A stretch of 64,000 bases of DNA from Saccharomonospora sp. NB11 (GTDB lineage: Bacteria > Actinomycetota > Actinomycetes > Mycobacteriales > Pseudonocardiaceae): the NCBI RefSeq assembly GCF_015910535.1, contig NZ_JACBJG010000007.1:62001-126000 (forward strand). Reading direction: 5' to 3'. Each line of letters begins with the position of its first letter. Position 1 is the stretch's first letter. Shown one piece after another: positions 6,594 through 15,280 of this stretch. The position numbers and the translations under genes are program-made. Under the pieces are notes generated by a model, which had not been told where the DNA came from, did no database searches, and saw only the letters and a list, made by a program, of their open reading frames with translations.

Positions 6594-8897
6594 GTGGGCA
6601 CGCGTGAGCGGCTCGCGGACCCGGTCCGACGGGTGGGGGTTCGCGTCGAAGGCGTGGTGCAGGGGGTCGGCTTCCGGCCGTTCGTGCACGGGCTGGCGCA
6701 GCGGTTCGGGCTCACCGGACACGTGGGCAACGACACCGAGGGAGTGGTGATCGAGGCCGAGGGGGCGCGCGAGGCGGTGTCCGCGTTCCTCAAGGCACTG
6801 CGTGTCGAAGCTCCCGTGCTGGCGACGGTCGACCGGGTCGACGTGGTCGACCTCGCGTGTCGGGGCGGCGACGGGTTCGTCATCGCCGACAGCGACATTC
6901 ACGGTCCACGTCGGACACTCGTGACCGCGGACTCGGCCACGTGCGAGGCGTGTCTGGCCGAGTTGTTCGACCCCCGCGGCCGGCGGTACCGCTACCCGTT
7001 CGTCAACTGCACCGACTGCGGGCCGCGTTACACGATCGTGCGCGACGTCCCCTACGACCGACCGAACACCACGATGGCCGCCTTCGACCTGTGTGCGGCG
7101 TGCGCGCGGGAGTACGACGACCCGACCGACCGCCGCTTCCACGCCCAACCGGTGTGCTGTCCCGAGTGCGGTCCGCGGTTGCGGCTCGTCGACGCCTCGG
7201 GACTCCCACTGGAGGGCGACCCGGTGTCACGGGTCGCGGAGTTGCTGCGTGCGGGCGCGGTGGTGGCCGTCAAGGGGCTCGGTGGTTACCACCTCGCGGT
7301 CGACGCGACGAACCCGTCGGCGGCGGCGACTCTGCGGGCGCGGAAACGCCGTGAGGACAAGGCGTTCGCCGTCATGGTCCCCACTCTCGACGACGCCCGC
7401 CGACTGTGTCATGTGGACGATATCGAGGCGCGAGTGCTCGCGGATCGCCGACGACCCATCGTGTTGCTCGACCGCCGTGCCTCCGGCGGCGTCGCCCCGG
7501 CGGTCGCACCCGGCACGCGCAGGCTCGGCCTCATGCTGCCGTACACGCCGCTGCATCACCTGCTGGTGCGGGAGGTCGGGACGCCACTCGTGCTCACCAG
7601 CGGCAACGTCTCCGACGAGCCCATCGCGTACACCGACGAGGACGCGGTGGCCCGCCTGGGCGGCATCGCCGACGCGTTCTGCGTGCACGACCGGCCGATC
7701 CACGTGCGCACCGACGACTCCGTGGTGAGCACGTGGCGCGGCACCGTCGTGATGGTCCGGCGTTCGCGCGGGTACGCGCCCGAGCCCGTCACCTGCGCGG
7801 CCGCGTTCCCGAGGCCCGTGCTCGCCTGCGGGGCCGAGCTGAAGAACACCGTGTGTCTGGCCTCGGGACGCAGGGCGGTGCTGTCGCACCACATCGGCGA
7901 CCTGAAGAACGTCGAGACGCTGCGTGCGTTCACCGAGGCCATCGAGCATCTCGCGCGACTCTTCGACATCCGGCCCGCCGTGGTGGCCCACGATCTGCAT
8001 CCCGACTACGCCTCCACGCGGTACGCGGTGGAGGAAAGCGGTCTCGACCCGGTCGGGGTGCAGCACCACCACGCCCACGTGGCGGCATGCCTGGCCGACA
8101 ACGGCCGCGACGACAGCGACGAGCGCGTGATCGGCGTCGCCTTCGACGGCACCGGGTACGGCACCGACGGAACGGTGTGGGGTGGGGAGTTCCTGCTCGC
8201 CACGTGTGCCGAGTTCGAGCGGGTCGGACACCTCGCGGCGGTGCCGATGCCGGGTGGGGACGTGGCAGTGCGGCAGCCGTGGCGGATGGCGGCCTCGTAC
8301 CTGCACGGCGTCGACGGAGCCGAGGCACTGCCCGTCGCGCGGCGGCAGGGCGCCCGCTGGGAGCAGGTGCGCCGGTTGCTCGACTCGCGACTGCCCGTGC
8401 CCCGCACGTCGAGTGCGGGGAGGCTCTTCGACGCCGTCGCGGCCGTGCTCGGCGTGCGCGACACCGTCACCTACGAGGGGCAGGCGGCGATCGGGCTGGA
8501 GCAACGAGCCGACCCGACATGTGCCGACGGCTACGAGGTGGGGATCGCCGACCGCGACGGCACGCTGATCGTCGACGGTCCCGGCCTCGTCCGGGCGGTG
8601 GTGGACGACCGGGGCCGGGGCAGTGAGCCCGCGGTGGTGGCGGCCCGGTTCCACAACGCTCTCGCCACCGCCGTGGGCCGGACCTGCCGGACGATCGCCG
8701 ACCGCACCGGCGTGCGCACGGTGGCGTTGTCGGGTGGCGTGTTCGCCAATCGGCTGCTGCTCACGCGCACGGCCGACGTGCTGGAGCGCGACGGCTTCAC
8801 CGTGCTGACCCATTCCCGGGTGCCGAGCAACGACGGTGGCATCAGTCTCGGGCAGGCCGTGGTGGTGGGTGCCCGCGACCGGGCGACACGCCGGTGA
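6594..8897 (+). CDS. hypF: Carbamoyltransferase HypF
   Basis: 767-residue enzyme that makes thiocarboxamide on HypE from carbamoyl phosphate, the source of the CN ligands of [NiFe] hydrogenase. Domains in order: acylphosphatase (VVQGVGFRPFVHGLA), two zinc fingers (CEACLAELF and NCTDCGPRY, then DLCAACAREY and CCPECGPRL), a YrdC-like nucleotide-binding domain, and a Kae1-like domain with the metal-binding HHHAHVAACLAD. The GTG start gives the expected family N-terminus. It stands apart from the other hyp genes, convergent to hypB. Confidence 0.96.
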   Translation: MGTRERLADPVRRVGVRVEGVVQGVGFRPFVHGLAQRFGLTGHVGNDTEGVVIEAEGAREAVSAFLKALRVEAPVLATVDRVDVVDLACRGGDGFVIADSDIHGPRRTLVTADSATCEACLAELFDPRGRRYRYPFVNCTDCGPRYTIVRDVPYDRPNTTMAAFDLCAACAREYDDPTDRRFHAQPVCCPECGPRLRLVDASGLPLEGDPVSRVAELLRAGAVVAVKGLGGYHLAVDATNPSAAATLRARKRREDKAFAVMVPTLDDARRLCHVDDIEARVLADRRRPIVLLDRRASGGVAPAVAPGTRRLGLMLPYTPLHHLLVREVGTPLVLTSGNVSDEPIAYTDEDAVARLGGIADAFCVHDRPIHVRTDDSVVSTWRGTVVMVRRSRGYAPEPVTCAAAFPRPVLACGAELKNTVCLASGRRAVLSHHIGDLKNVETLRAFTEAIEHLARLFDIRPAVVAHDLHPDYASTRYAVEESGLDPVGVQHHHAHVAACLADNGRDDSDERVIGVAFDGTGYGTDGTVWGGEFLLATCAEFERVGHLAAVPMPGGDVAVRQPWRMAASYLHGVDGAEALPVARRQGARWEQVRRLLDSRLPVPRTSSAGRLFDAVAAVLGVRDTVTYEGQAAIGLEQRADPTCADGYEVGIADRDGTLIVDGPGLVRAVVDDRGRGSEPAVVAARFHNALATAVGRTCRTIADRTGVRTVALSGGVFANRLLLTRTADVLERDGFTVLTHSRVPSNDGGISLGQAVVVGARDRATRR

Positions 8898-8947
8898 AAC
8901 CGGTCGTCGGCATCGGGTGGGGTGCCTTCGTGTTCGGCGAGGAACTG

Positions 8948-9009
8948 CGTGGCGGCGGGTGGATCGCGGCGCAACTCGCAGGCTGCGCCGCGATCCACCC
9001 GCCGCCACG
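8948..9009. terminator. Bidirectional terminator: 26-bp perfect hairpin between hypF and hypB
   Basis: Two 26-nt arms (8948-8973 and 8984-9009) are perfect inverted copies around a 10-nt loop. The hairpin sits in the 156-nt gap between the convergent hypF and hypB stops. There is no T-run on either strand, as is usual in actinobacteria. The arms are long enough that cruciform extrusion or transcript interference can be considered. Confidence 0.85.
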
Positions 9010-9053
9010 GTGTTGCTCGCCCGCTCACCGCCGCTTCAGGGCCCGGCGGGTGC

Positions 9054-9848
9054 TCACGAGGACGCCGACGGCACGGCCGACGACACCGACAGCGAGGACA
9101 CGGTCGAGGACTCCGACGATGCCGAGGACTCGGGCACGCCCGTCGCCTCGGCCGGCTGCAACTGCCGACGCAACCAGGAGAACCACTGAGACATGCCCTC
9201 GCCCGACACCGCCGAGGTCACCAGCAGCTCGGCGGCAGGATTGATCCGCTTGAGGTGCCGGGCGAAGTGGTCGACCTCGAATGTCAGGTACGGGATGAGA
9301 TCCGCCTTGGTGAGCACCACGAGGTCGGCCGCCCGGAACATGTGCGGGTACTTGAGCGGCTTGTCCTCGCCCTCGGTGGTGGAGGCCAGGACCACCCGTC
9401 GGCGCTCGCCCAGGTCGAACAGCGCCGGACACACCAGGTTGCCGACGTTCTCCACCACCACGAGCGACCGGTGCGGCGGGTCGAGTTCGCGCAGCGCCCT
9501 GGCCACCATGTCGGCGTCGAGGTGACATCCCGACCCCGTGTTGATCTGCACGACGCGGCAGCCCACCGCGCGCAGCCGGTCGGCGTCGAGCGAGCCCGCC
9601 TGATCACCCTCGACGGCACCGACGAAGGCGTCGACGGTCAACTCCCGCACCGTGCTCTCCAGCAGGGTCGTCTTGCCCGAGCCCGGCGCGCTCATCAGGT
9701 TGATCGCGAAGCACTCCCGGGAGGCGAGCCACGCCCGGTTCTTCTCGGCGAGTGCGTCGTTCTTCGCCAGCACGTCGCGTTCGACGGCCACCGTGTCGCG
9801 GTGCCCGGTGTCGATCTCGATGTCGTCACACCCGCAGGTCCCGCACAT
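9054..9848 (-). CDS. hypB: Hydrogenase nickel-insertion GTPase HypB
   Basis: 264-residue SIMIBI GTPase that drives nickel delivery into the hydrogenase large subunit. The N-terminus MCGTCGC carries the CxxCxC high-affinity metal site. The P-loop SAPGSGKTT is at residues 53-61, with ENVGNLVCP and LTKADL further on. The C-terminus ends in a Ser-rich tail of about 25 residues (SSASSESSTVSSLS...) not usual for the family. It is the last gene of the leftward operon and overlaps hypA by 23 nt. Confidence 0.96.
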   Translation of the reverse strand: MCGTCGCDDIEIDTGHRDTVAVERDVLAKNDALAEKNRAWLASRECFAINLMSAPGSGKTTLLESTVRELTVDAFVGAVEGDQAGSLDADRLRAVGCRVVQINTGSGCHLDADMVARALRELDPPHRSLVVVENVGNLVCPALFDLGERRRVVLASTTEGEDKPLKYPHMFRAADLVVLTKADLIPYLTFEVDHFARHLKRINPAAELLVTSAVSGEGMSQWFSWLRRQLQPAEATGVPESSASSESSTVSSLSVSSAVPSASS

Positions 9849-10179
9849 CGCGTTCCACCTCCACGTCCCGTATCCGCAGTTGTTGTCCCGATCTCACGTG
9901 TACGTCCATCGACCCGCACGAACAGGTGTCGAGGAACGACGACAGCTCCGACTCCGCCTCGCAGCGCGGACACCAGCCCCTGCCCGGCACGGTCTCGATC
10001 ACCAGCTCGGCGCCTTCCACCGGGGTGCCGCGGGTGACGGCGTCGAAGCAGAAGCGCAGTGCGTCGGCCTCCACACCGGACAGTGCGCCGACCTCCAGCC
10101 GCACCGACAGCACGCGGGCGCCACCGGTGTGGTCGACGACCGCGTCCACGACGCTCTGCGTGATCGACAGCTCGTGCAT
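9826..10179 (-). CDS. hypA: Hydrogenase nickel chaperone HypA
   Basis: 117 residues. It starts MHELSITQ, giving the N-terminal Met-His-Glu nickel site, and has a zinc ribbon. The first zinc pair is CPRC. The second reads TCSCGS, which is C-x-C rather than the usual C-x2-C, a small departure seen directly in the sequence. It delivers Ni to HypB and the large subunit. It begins 2 nt after the hypE stop and overlaps hypB. Confidence 0.94.
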   Translation of the reverse strand: MHELSITQSVVDAVVDHTGGARVLSVRLEVGALSGVEADALRFCFDAVTRGTPVEGAELVIETVPGRGWCPRCEAESELSSFLDTCSCGSMDVHVRSGQQLRIRDVEVERDVRDLRV

Positions 10180-10181
10180 GG

Positions 10182-11258
10182 TCAACAGATCCGGGGCAAG
10201 GGGTCGCCGACGAGCAGGTCGGCGATCCGGGTACCCCCGAACGCCGTGTTGAGCAGCACCGTGCCCGCGGGGTCGGGGCCGACCTTGCCGATCACGGCGG
10301 CCTGTGCGCCCTGGGGATGTCCGCGCAGCGCGGCGAGCGCCTCCTCGGCGTACGCGCCGTCGACCACCGCGACGAACCGGCCCTCGCACGCGACGTAGAG
10401 CGGGTCGATGCCCAGCAGCTCGCATGCACCCCGGACCTCGTCGCGCACCGGCACGGCGTCCTCGTCCACGACCACGGACACCTCGGCGGCGCGGGCGATC
10501 TCGTTCAGCACCGTCGCGACCCCGCCGCGCGTCGCGTCCCGCATGGCGCGCACCCCGGGCACGGCCAGCAGTCGAGCGCAGAGGTCGGCCAGCGGCGCGG
10601 TGTCGGACACGAGGTCCGACTCGATGTCGAGTTCACCGCGCGCGAGCATCACGGTGACGCCGTGATCGCCCACGGGGCCCGAGACCAGGACCGCGTCGCC
10701 GGGGCGAGCGGTGTGGATGCCCAGGGCCCGGTCGGTGGGCAGCAGGCCGATGCCCGTCGTGTTGACGTAGCAGCCGTCTCCGCTGCCGCGCCCGACGACC
10801 TTCGTGTCGCCGGTCACCAGCGTCACACCCACCGCGTCGGCGCACTCCCGCATCGAGGTCACGATGCGGCGCAAGTCGGTGATCGGGAAGCCTTCCTCCA
10901 GGATGAAGCCGCACGACAGATACGCGGGAGTGGCGCCCGCGACGGCCAGGTCGTTGACGGTGCCGTTCACGGCGAGGTCGCCGATGTTGCCGCCGGGGAA
11001 GAACAGCGGCGACACGACGTAGGAGTCGGTGGTCATGGCCAGCCGGGTGCCACCGAGCACGAGGTCGGCGGCGTCGCCGAGCGGTTCCAGCAGCGCGTTG
11101 CGGAACGCGTCGACGAACACCGCGTCGACCAGCGTCTGGGTCGCCTTGCCACCCGCGCCGTGTGCTGCCGTGACGCGCTCCTCCCGCACTCTCGGCTTGC
11201 GGCGGCGGGCCCGTTCGATGCGGTCGAGGACGTCCTCCTCGGTGCGCAGGGTGCTCAT
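10182..11258 (-). CDS. hypE: Hydrogenase CN-ligand synthesis protein HypE
   Basis: 358 residues of the PurM/AIR-synthase fold. HypF carbamoylates its C-terminal Cys, and HypE dehydrates this to a thiocyanate that supplies CN to iron. The protein ends in the diagnostic PRIC, so the acceptor Cys is intact. AAHGAGGKATQTLVD and TDSYVVSPLFFPGGNIGDLA are conserved ATP-site stretches. Its ATG overlaps the hypD stop by 4 nt (ATGA). Confidence 0.96.
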   Translation of the reverse strand: MSTLRTEEDVLDRIERARRRKPRVREERVTAAHGAGGKATQTLVDAVFVDAFRNALLEPLGDAADLVLGGTRLAMTTDSYVVSPLFFPGGNIGDLAVNGTVNDLAVAGATPAYLSCGFILEEGFPITDLRRIVTSMRECADAVGVTLVTGDTKVVGRGSGDGCYVNTTGIGLLPTDRALGIHTARPGDAVLVSGPVGDHGVTVMLARGELDIESDLVSDTAPLADLCARLLAVPGVRAMRDATRGGVATVLNEIARAAEVSVVVDEDAVPVRDEVRGACELLGIDPLYVACEGRFVAVVDGAYAEEALAALRGHPQGAQAAVIGKVGPDPAGTVLLNTAFGGTRIADLLVGDPLPRIC

Positions 11259-12397
11259 ACGGTGGTCGCCTCCTTGACGCGCCGACGGGTGAGGCGGCCG
11301 AAGTTGTAGTAGGCGGCGCACGCACCCTCCGGCGAGACCATGCAGGTGCCGATGGGGGTCTCCGGGGTGCACGCGGTGCCGAAGACCTTGCACTCCCACG
11401 GCTTCAGCACGCCCTTGAGCACCTCGCCGCACTGACACGACTTCGGGTCGGCGACCCGCACCCCGGGCAGGTCGAAGCGCTTCTCCGCGTCGAAGTTCGC
11501 GTACTCGTCGCGCAACTGCAACGCCGAGTGGGAGATGAAGCCCAACCCGCGCCACTCGAAGTAGGGGCGCAGGCGCATGGTGCGGGCGATCGCGTCGAGC
11601 GCCACCGGGTTGCCCTGCCACGGCACCACGCGGGCGTACTGGTTCTCCACCTCGCAGCGGCCCTCGTGCAACTGCCGGAGCAGCCGGTGCACCGACTGGA
11701 GGATGTCCAGCGGCTCGAACCCGGCCACCACGAGCGGCTTGCCGTAGTCGCGGGGGATGAACTCGTACGGGCGGCAGCCGATGACCGTGGAGACGTGTCC
11801 GGGCCCGAGGAACCCGTCGAGGCGCAGGTCGGGGGAGTCCAGGATCGCCTTGATGCCCGGAATGATCGTGACGTGGTTGCAGAACACCGAGAAGTTCTCG
11901 ATGCCTTCCCGCTCTGCGCGCAGCAGGGTCATGGCGGTGGACGGCGCGGTGGTCTCGAACCCGATCGCCATGAACACGACCTGCTTGTCGGGGTTCTGCT
12001 TGGCGATGCGCAGCGAGTCCAGCGGCGAGTACACCATGCGGATGTCGGTGCCCTCGGAGTTGGAGTCGAAGAACGTGCCGTTCGAGCCGGGCACCCGCAT
12101 CATGTCCCCGAACGACGTCATGATGACGTCGGGCAGGCTCGCGATGTGGATGGCGTCGTCGACCCGGCCCATCGGGATCACGCACACCGGGCAGCCGGGC
12201 CCGTGCACCAGCGAGACTTCCTCCGGCAGGTAGTCGGCGATCCCGTGCTTGTAGATCGTGTGGGTGTGCCCGCCGCACACCTCCATGAACTTGTACTCGC
12301 GGCCCGGCTCGCACAGCTCGGCGATCCGGGCCGCCAGCACCCGGGCCGTGTCCGAGTCGCGGTACTCGTCGACAAAGCGCATCCTCGCCGCCTTCAC
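11255..12397 (-). CDS. hypD: Hydrogenase Fe(CN)2CO assembly protein HypD
   Basis: 380-residue [4Fe-4S] scaffold on which, with HypC, the Fe(CN)2CO unit is assembled. Visible motifs are MEVCGGHTHT, VHGPGCPVC and IGFETTAPSTA, plus the C-terminal cysteine set (SCQCGEVL, WECKVFGTACTP). The GTG start overlaps the hypC stop (GTGA). An in-frame ATG five codons later is an alternative that would lose the overlap. Confidence 0.96.
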   Translation of the reverse strand: MKAARMRFVDEYRDSDTARVLAARIAELCEPGREYKFMEVCGGHTHTIYKHGIADYLPEEVSLVHGPGCPVCVIPMGRVDDAIHIASLPDVIMTSFGDMMRVPGSNGTFFDSNSEGTDIRMVYSPLDSLRIAKQNPDKQVVFMAIGFETTAPSTAMTLLRAEREGIENFSVFCNHVTIIPGIKAILDSPDLRLDGFLGPGHVSTVIGCRPYEFIPRDYGKPLVVAGFEPLDILQSVHRLLRQLHEGRCEVENQYARVVPWQGNPVALDAIARTMRLRPYFEWRGLGFISHSALQLRDEYANFDAEKRFDLPGVRVADPKSCQCGEVLKGVLKPWECKVFGTACTPETPIGTCMVSPEGACAAYYNFGRLTRRRVKEATTV

Positions 12398-12666
12398 TCG
12401 ATCATCGATTGACTCAGTGCGTCCATCTCGTCGGTGTAGGCACTGCCGAGCTCCTCCAGGTAGCGCAGGACGGCCGCGGCTTCCTGTTCGTCGATCTTGG
12501 ACAGTGCGAAACCGACGTGGATCAGGACCCAGTCGCCGGGGACGGGCGGGTCGTTCGACAGCAGACCGATATTGATCGCCCGGCGGACGCCACTGACGTG
12601 CACCCGCGCGAGGTCGGGTCGGTCGGGGAGGATCTCCACGACCTCACCGGGAATGCCGAGACACAT
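12394..12666 (-). CDS. hypC: Hydrogenase assembly chaperone HypC
   Basis: 90 residues starting MCLGIPGEVVEI. The Cys directly after Met is the essential ligand for the Fe(CN)2CO unit, so this ATG is chosen over the GTG three codons upstream; GAAAGGGG precedes it. It forms the scaffold complex with HypD, whose gene overlaps its stop. Its start lies inside the 3' end of the protease gene (23-nt overlap). Confidence 0.95.
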   Translation of the reverse strand: MCLGIPGEVVEILPDRPDLARVHVSGVRRAINIGLLSNDPPVPGDWVLIHVGFALSKIDEQEAAAVLRYLEELGSAYTDEMDALSQSMIE

Positions 12667-13156
12667 CGACGCCACCCCTTTCCAGTGCGTCGTGGACGAG
12701 TTCCCGCACGCGCCGCGCCGCTTCGTCCACGGCGGCGGCCACGGGGTCGCTCAGGCCCATGCCCTCGTCGAGGGTCAGCGGTTCGCAGCCCACCACGTAG
12801 ACGCGGCCGGGTGTCCCGCCGAGGCGCCGCAGCAGGGCCAGCACCGCCGCCGGGTGCATGCCGTGGGCGTCGAGCACCGGCCCCTCGGTGTGGGGGGTGC
12901 CGGTCGCGGGGTCCGCGTCGAGGACGTAGACCGTGCCGGGCGCCTCGCCGCGCTGCATCGCGTCGACGAAGATCGTGGTCTCGTACCCGCCGTCGAGCAG
13001 CTCGTAGGCCAGGTGGACGCCACGGATGCCGTAGTCGGCGACGACGGCTTCGGGCGGTAGGTCGCGGGTGGACAGTCGGGACACCACCTCGACGCCGAAC
13101 CCGTCGTCGCCGTGGAACACGTTGCCGATGCCGGCGATGAGCACCCTGCTCGTCAC
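12644..13156 (-). CDS. Hydrogenase maturation protease (HyaD/HybD family)
   Basis: 170-residue nickel-dependent endopeptidase. The N-terminal GIGNVFHGDDGFGVEVV carries the family's metal-binding acidic residue. IRGVHLAYELLDG and DAHGMHPAAVLALL supply further conserved acid/His positions. It would cut the hydrogenase large subunit after DPCLPCGVH, removing about 24 residues once nickel is in. The GTG start follows GGGGAGG and overlaps the stop of the upstream gene. Confidence 0.93.
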   Translation of the reverse strand: MTSRVLIAGIGNVFHGDDGFGVEVVSRLSTRDLPPEAVVADYGIRGVHLAYELLDGGYETTIFVDAMQRGEAPGTVYVLDADPATGTPHTEGPVLDAHGMHPAAVLALLRRLGGTPGRVYVVGCEPLTLDEGMGLSDPVAAAVDEAARRVRELVHDALERGGVDVSRHSR

Positions 13157-14418
13157 GGCCGCACCTCCCCGGGATAGGGCTCGACCTCGGCGGTCGTGAA
13201 GTACCGGTACCGCCGCTGGGCGAGCTGCCACTCCTCGGCCGGATCACCGTCCACGGTGACGGCGAGGAAACACGTGCCGTCGACGTCCTCCAGCACACTG
13301 CGCACGGTGGCCACCCGGCCGTCGACGAACATGTCCTGGGCGTCGGTGATCCGCTGCGCGCTGGCGTGCGGGCGCAGCACCACCTTGCTGCCCGGGCCGA
13401 TCTCGGTGTCGCCGACGCGCACCACGCGGACCCGGCCGTGCATCGACTCCCTCGGCTGGTGGGGGAGGTTCTCGACACGGTCGACGATCCGGCGGGCACG
13501 CTCGTCGGTGGCGCGCGCCTCGCGTTTCTCGGCGTCGGTGAGGGTGAGCGTGCGCAGGGTCAGCATCTCGTCGATCTCGCACGCGTCGAAGAAGTCGCCC
13601 TGACTCGCCGGGTCGACCTTCGGGTGGTCGTAGAGGATGATCGGCGAGGACAACATCACGTCGTCGCTGCCGACCGGACCCATCAGCACCGGCCAGGTGT
13701 GTTCGTTGACGCAGCCCTTCGCGTGCTCCTTCGCCCACTCCGGGGGGTCGAGCAGCGACAGGAACCGACCGCCCCGCACGGTGAGCATCGTGTGGGCCGC
13801 GATGAGCGAGTGTCGGAGTGCCTCGTCGCGGGTGTGGTGGGTGCAGTCGACGGTCACGGTGTTGGCCACCGTGATGTGCAGGCGCACGAGCCCGGGCAGT
13901 TGTTCGGCTCGGCACCGCAGCTCGGCGGTCAGGGGTTGCTTGCGCCGCACCACCCGTCCGCCGGCCACCCCGGTGATCGACTCGCCGCCCCGGACGACCA
14001 CGGGCAGGTACTGTTCGGACTCCAGCAGGCGGGCGATCGGCAGCGTGACCTCGTGTTCGCGCTCAACCGCCTCGTCCCACGGCAGGATCTCGTCCTCACC
14101 GACGATCAGTGCGTCGACCTCCCGATACCCGCCGGGGGAGTCCTCTCGTTCGATCTCCACCGTGCGCCGCTGGGCCTGCAGGAACCGCAGCCGCAGGTGC
14201 AGTTCGGCGTCCGGTTCCACCTCGGCGAGGCACTCCGTGCGGCACGTCGAGTGCTCGCCCGTGCCCGTCGCCGCGTAGGACGGCGGCACGAGGACCCCGA
14301 ACTGCCAGCGGGCGTGGTTCTTCTGCGCGCTCGCCCGGTACGGGTAGAGGACGTAGCCCTCGTAGAGCACCGCGTCCGCGACGGCCTTGACTCCCTCCAG
14401 CGCTGCTCCGTCGGTCAT
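13153..14418 (-). CDS. Conserved accessory protein of actinobacterial hydrogenase clusters, function unknown
   Basis: 421 residues with no recognised catalytic motif. It begins VLYEGYVLYPYRASAQKN and is rich in acidic and His residues (VDCTHHTRDEALRHSLIAAH). The C-terminal part (residues about 330-400) looks beta-rich, with RVRVVRVGDTEIGPGSKVVL. Proteins of this kind recur between gmhA-like and hyp genes in group 1h hydrogenase loci, as far as I recall. The 4-nt overlaps with both neighbours show tight co-translation. A role in maturation or assembly is inferred only from context. Confidence 0.8.
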   Translation of the reverse strand: MTDGAALEGVKAVADAVLYEGYVLYPYRASAQKNHARWQFGVLVPPSYAATGTGEHSTCRTECLAEVEPDAELHLRLRFLQAQRRTVEIEREDSPGGYREVDALIVGEDEILPWDEAVEREHEVTLPIARLLESEQYLPVVVRGGESITGVAGGRVVRRKQPLTAELRCRAEQLPGLVRLHITVANTVTVDCTHHTRDEALRHSLIAAHTMLTVRGGRFLSLLDPPEWAKEHAKGCVNEHTWPVLMGPVGSDDVMLSSPIILYDHPKVDPASQGDFFDACEIDEMLTLRTLTLTDAEKREARATDERARRIVDRVENLPHQPRESMHGRVRVVRVGDTEIGPGSKVVLRPHASAQRITDAQDMFVDGRVATVRSVLEDVDGTCFLAVTVDGDPAEEWQLAQRRYRYFTTAEVEPYPGEVRP

Positions 14419-15065
14419 CGCGCACCGTCCGCCGCGAGTTCCGCCAGCAGGTGGTAGATCGTCGTCTGTGCCTCCTGCACGCGGTGCACCGACGCGGAAG
14501 GGACCTCGAAGAGGAAGTCGATCGAGTCCAGCTCCGCCATGCGGCCCCCACCCTGGCCCGTGATGCCGACCGTGAGCATGCCGATCCGGCTCGCCTCGTC
14601 GAACGCGGCGAGCAGGTTCGCCGAGTTGCCGCTCGTGGACAGGCCCACCGCCACGTCGTCGGGGCGGCCGAACGCGGCGAGCTGTCGCGAGAAGACCAGG
14701 TCGAATCCCACGTCGTTGCTCAGGGCGGTGACGACGGCCGCCTCGGCGGTGAGCGCGAAGGCGGGCAACGGCGGCGTGCCGGGCGGCGGATCGAGGAACT
14801 GGGTGGTGAGGTCGGCCGCGTCGGTGGAGCTTCCGCCGTTGCCGAAGGCGAACAGCCGGCCGCCACGGGCGAACCGCGCGGCCATGGCGGCACCGCAGGT
14901 CGCGAGCCGATCGCCCTGCTCGCGGTGCACCCGCTGCCGCAGCTCCATGATCTCCCGCGCCTTGTCCTCGGTCGAGCGACGGACCTCGGCGAGCACCGCG
15001 TCGACCGACGTCGTCGCGGGGTCGTCGTAGAGGAACGGGTACAGCGAACTCATCGCATCGGTCAT
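14415..15065 (-). CDS. SIS-domain phosphoheptose isomerase-like protein (second copy)
   Basis: 216-residue SIS-domain protein with GmhA-like features: GGRLFAFGNGGSSTDAADLTTQF for the phosphosugar loop and LSTSGNSANLLAAF for the Ser-rich loop. The sugar-phosphate binding signature is well preserved. gmhA-like genes are a known companion of group 1h hydrogenase operons, but their job there is unexplained. It shares ATGA overlaps with both neighbours and is paralogous to the gene at 15277-15897. Confidence 0.88.
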   Translation of the reverse strand: MTDAMSSLYPFLYDDPATTSVDAVLAEVRRSTEDKAREIMELRQRVHREQGDRLATCGAAMAARFARGGRLFAFGNGGSSTDAADLTTQFLDPPPGTPPLPAFALTAEAAVVTALSNDVGFDLVFSRQLAAFGRPDDVAVGLSTSGNSANLLAAFDEASRIGMLTVGITGQGGGRMAELDSIDFLFEVPSASVHRVQEAQTTIYHLLAELAADGAR

Positions 15066-15280
15066 CGGGGCACCCCGATCGCTTCCTTGGCGTGCACCAG
15101 CAGTTCGGCTCCCGGGCGCAGGCACGCGGGGTCCACGAGCGCGACGCTGACCTCCTCGTGGCCCGACCCCGTGTCCACGAGGGCGAGATCGTCGCCGAGC
15201 AGCCGCAGGACGCGGACCGTCACGGCGCTGTCGGAGCAGGTCAGGCACACCTCGTCGGTGCAGTGGTCGTCGCGGGTCAT
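15062..15280 (-). CDS. HypC-like (HupF-family) small protein with internal CxxC
   Basis: 72 residues: an N-terminal extension MTRDDHCTDEVCLTCSDSAV, then the beta-barrel pattern VRVLRLLGDDLALVDTG and ending LVHAKEAIGV, close to HypC. Unlike true HypC, the Cys is not at position 2; instead CLTC lies at residues 12-15. It is a second, divergent HypC-family member in the operon, wedged between two SIS proteins with 4-nt overlaps on both sides. It may act as a partner-specific chaperone. Confidence 0.82.
   Translation of the reverse strand: MTRDDHCTDEVCLTCSDSAVTVRVLRLLGDDLALVDTGSGHEEVSVALVDPACLRPGAELLVHAKEAIGVPR

Noticed and set aside
7227-9008. Long minus-strand frame opposite hypF
   Set aside because: No recognisable protein; hypF fills the plus strand with all expected domains.
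8894-9244. 116-codon GTG frame after hypF
   Set aside because: It runs through the terminator hairpin and into antisense of hypB, with no ribosome-binding site or homology.
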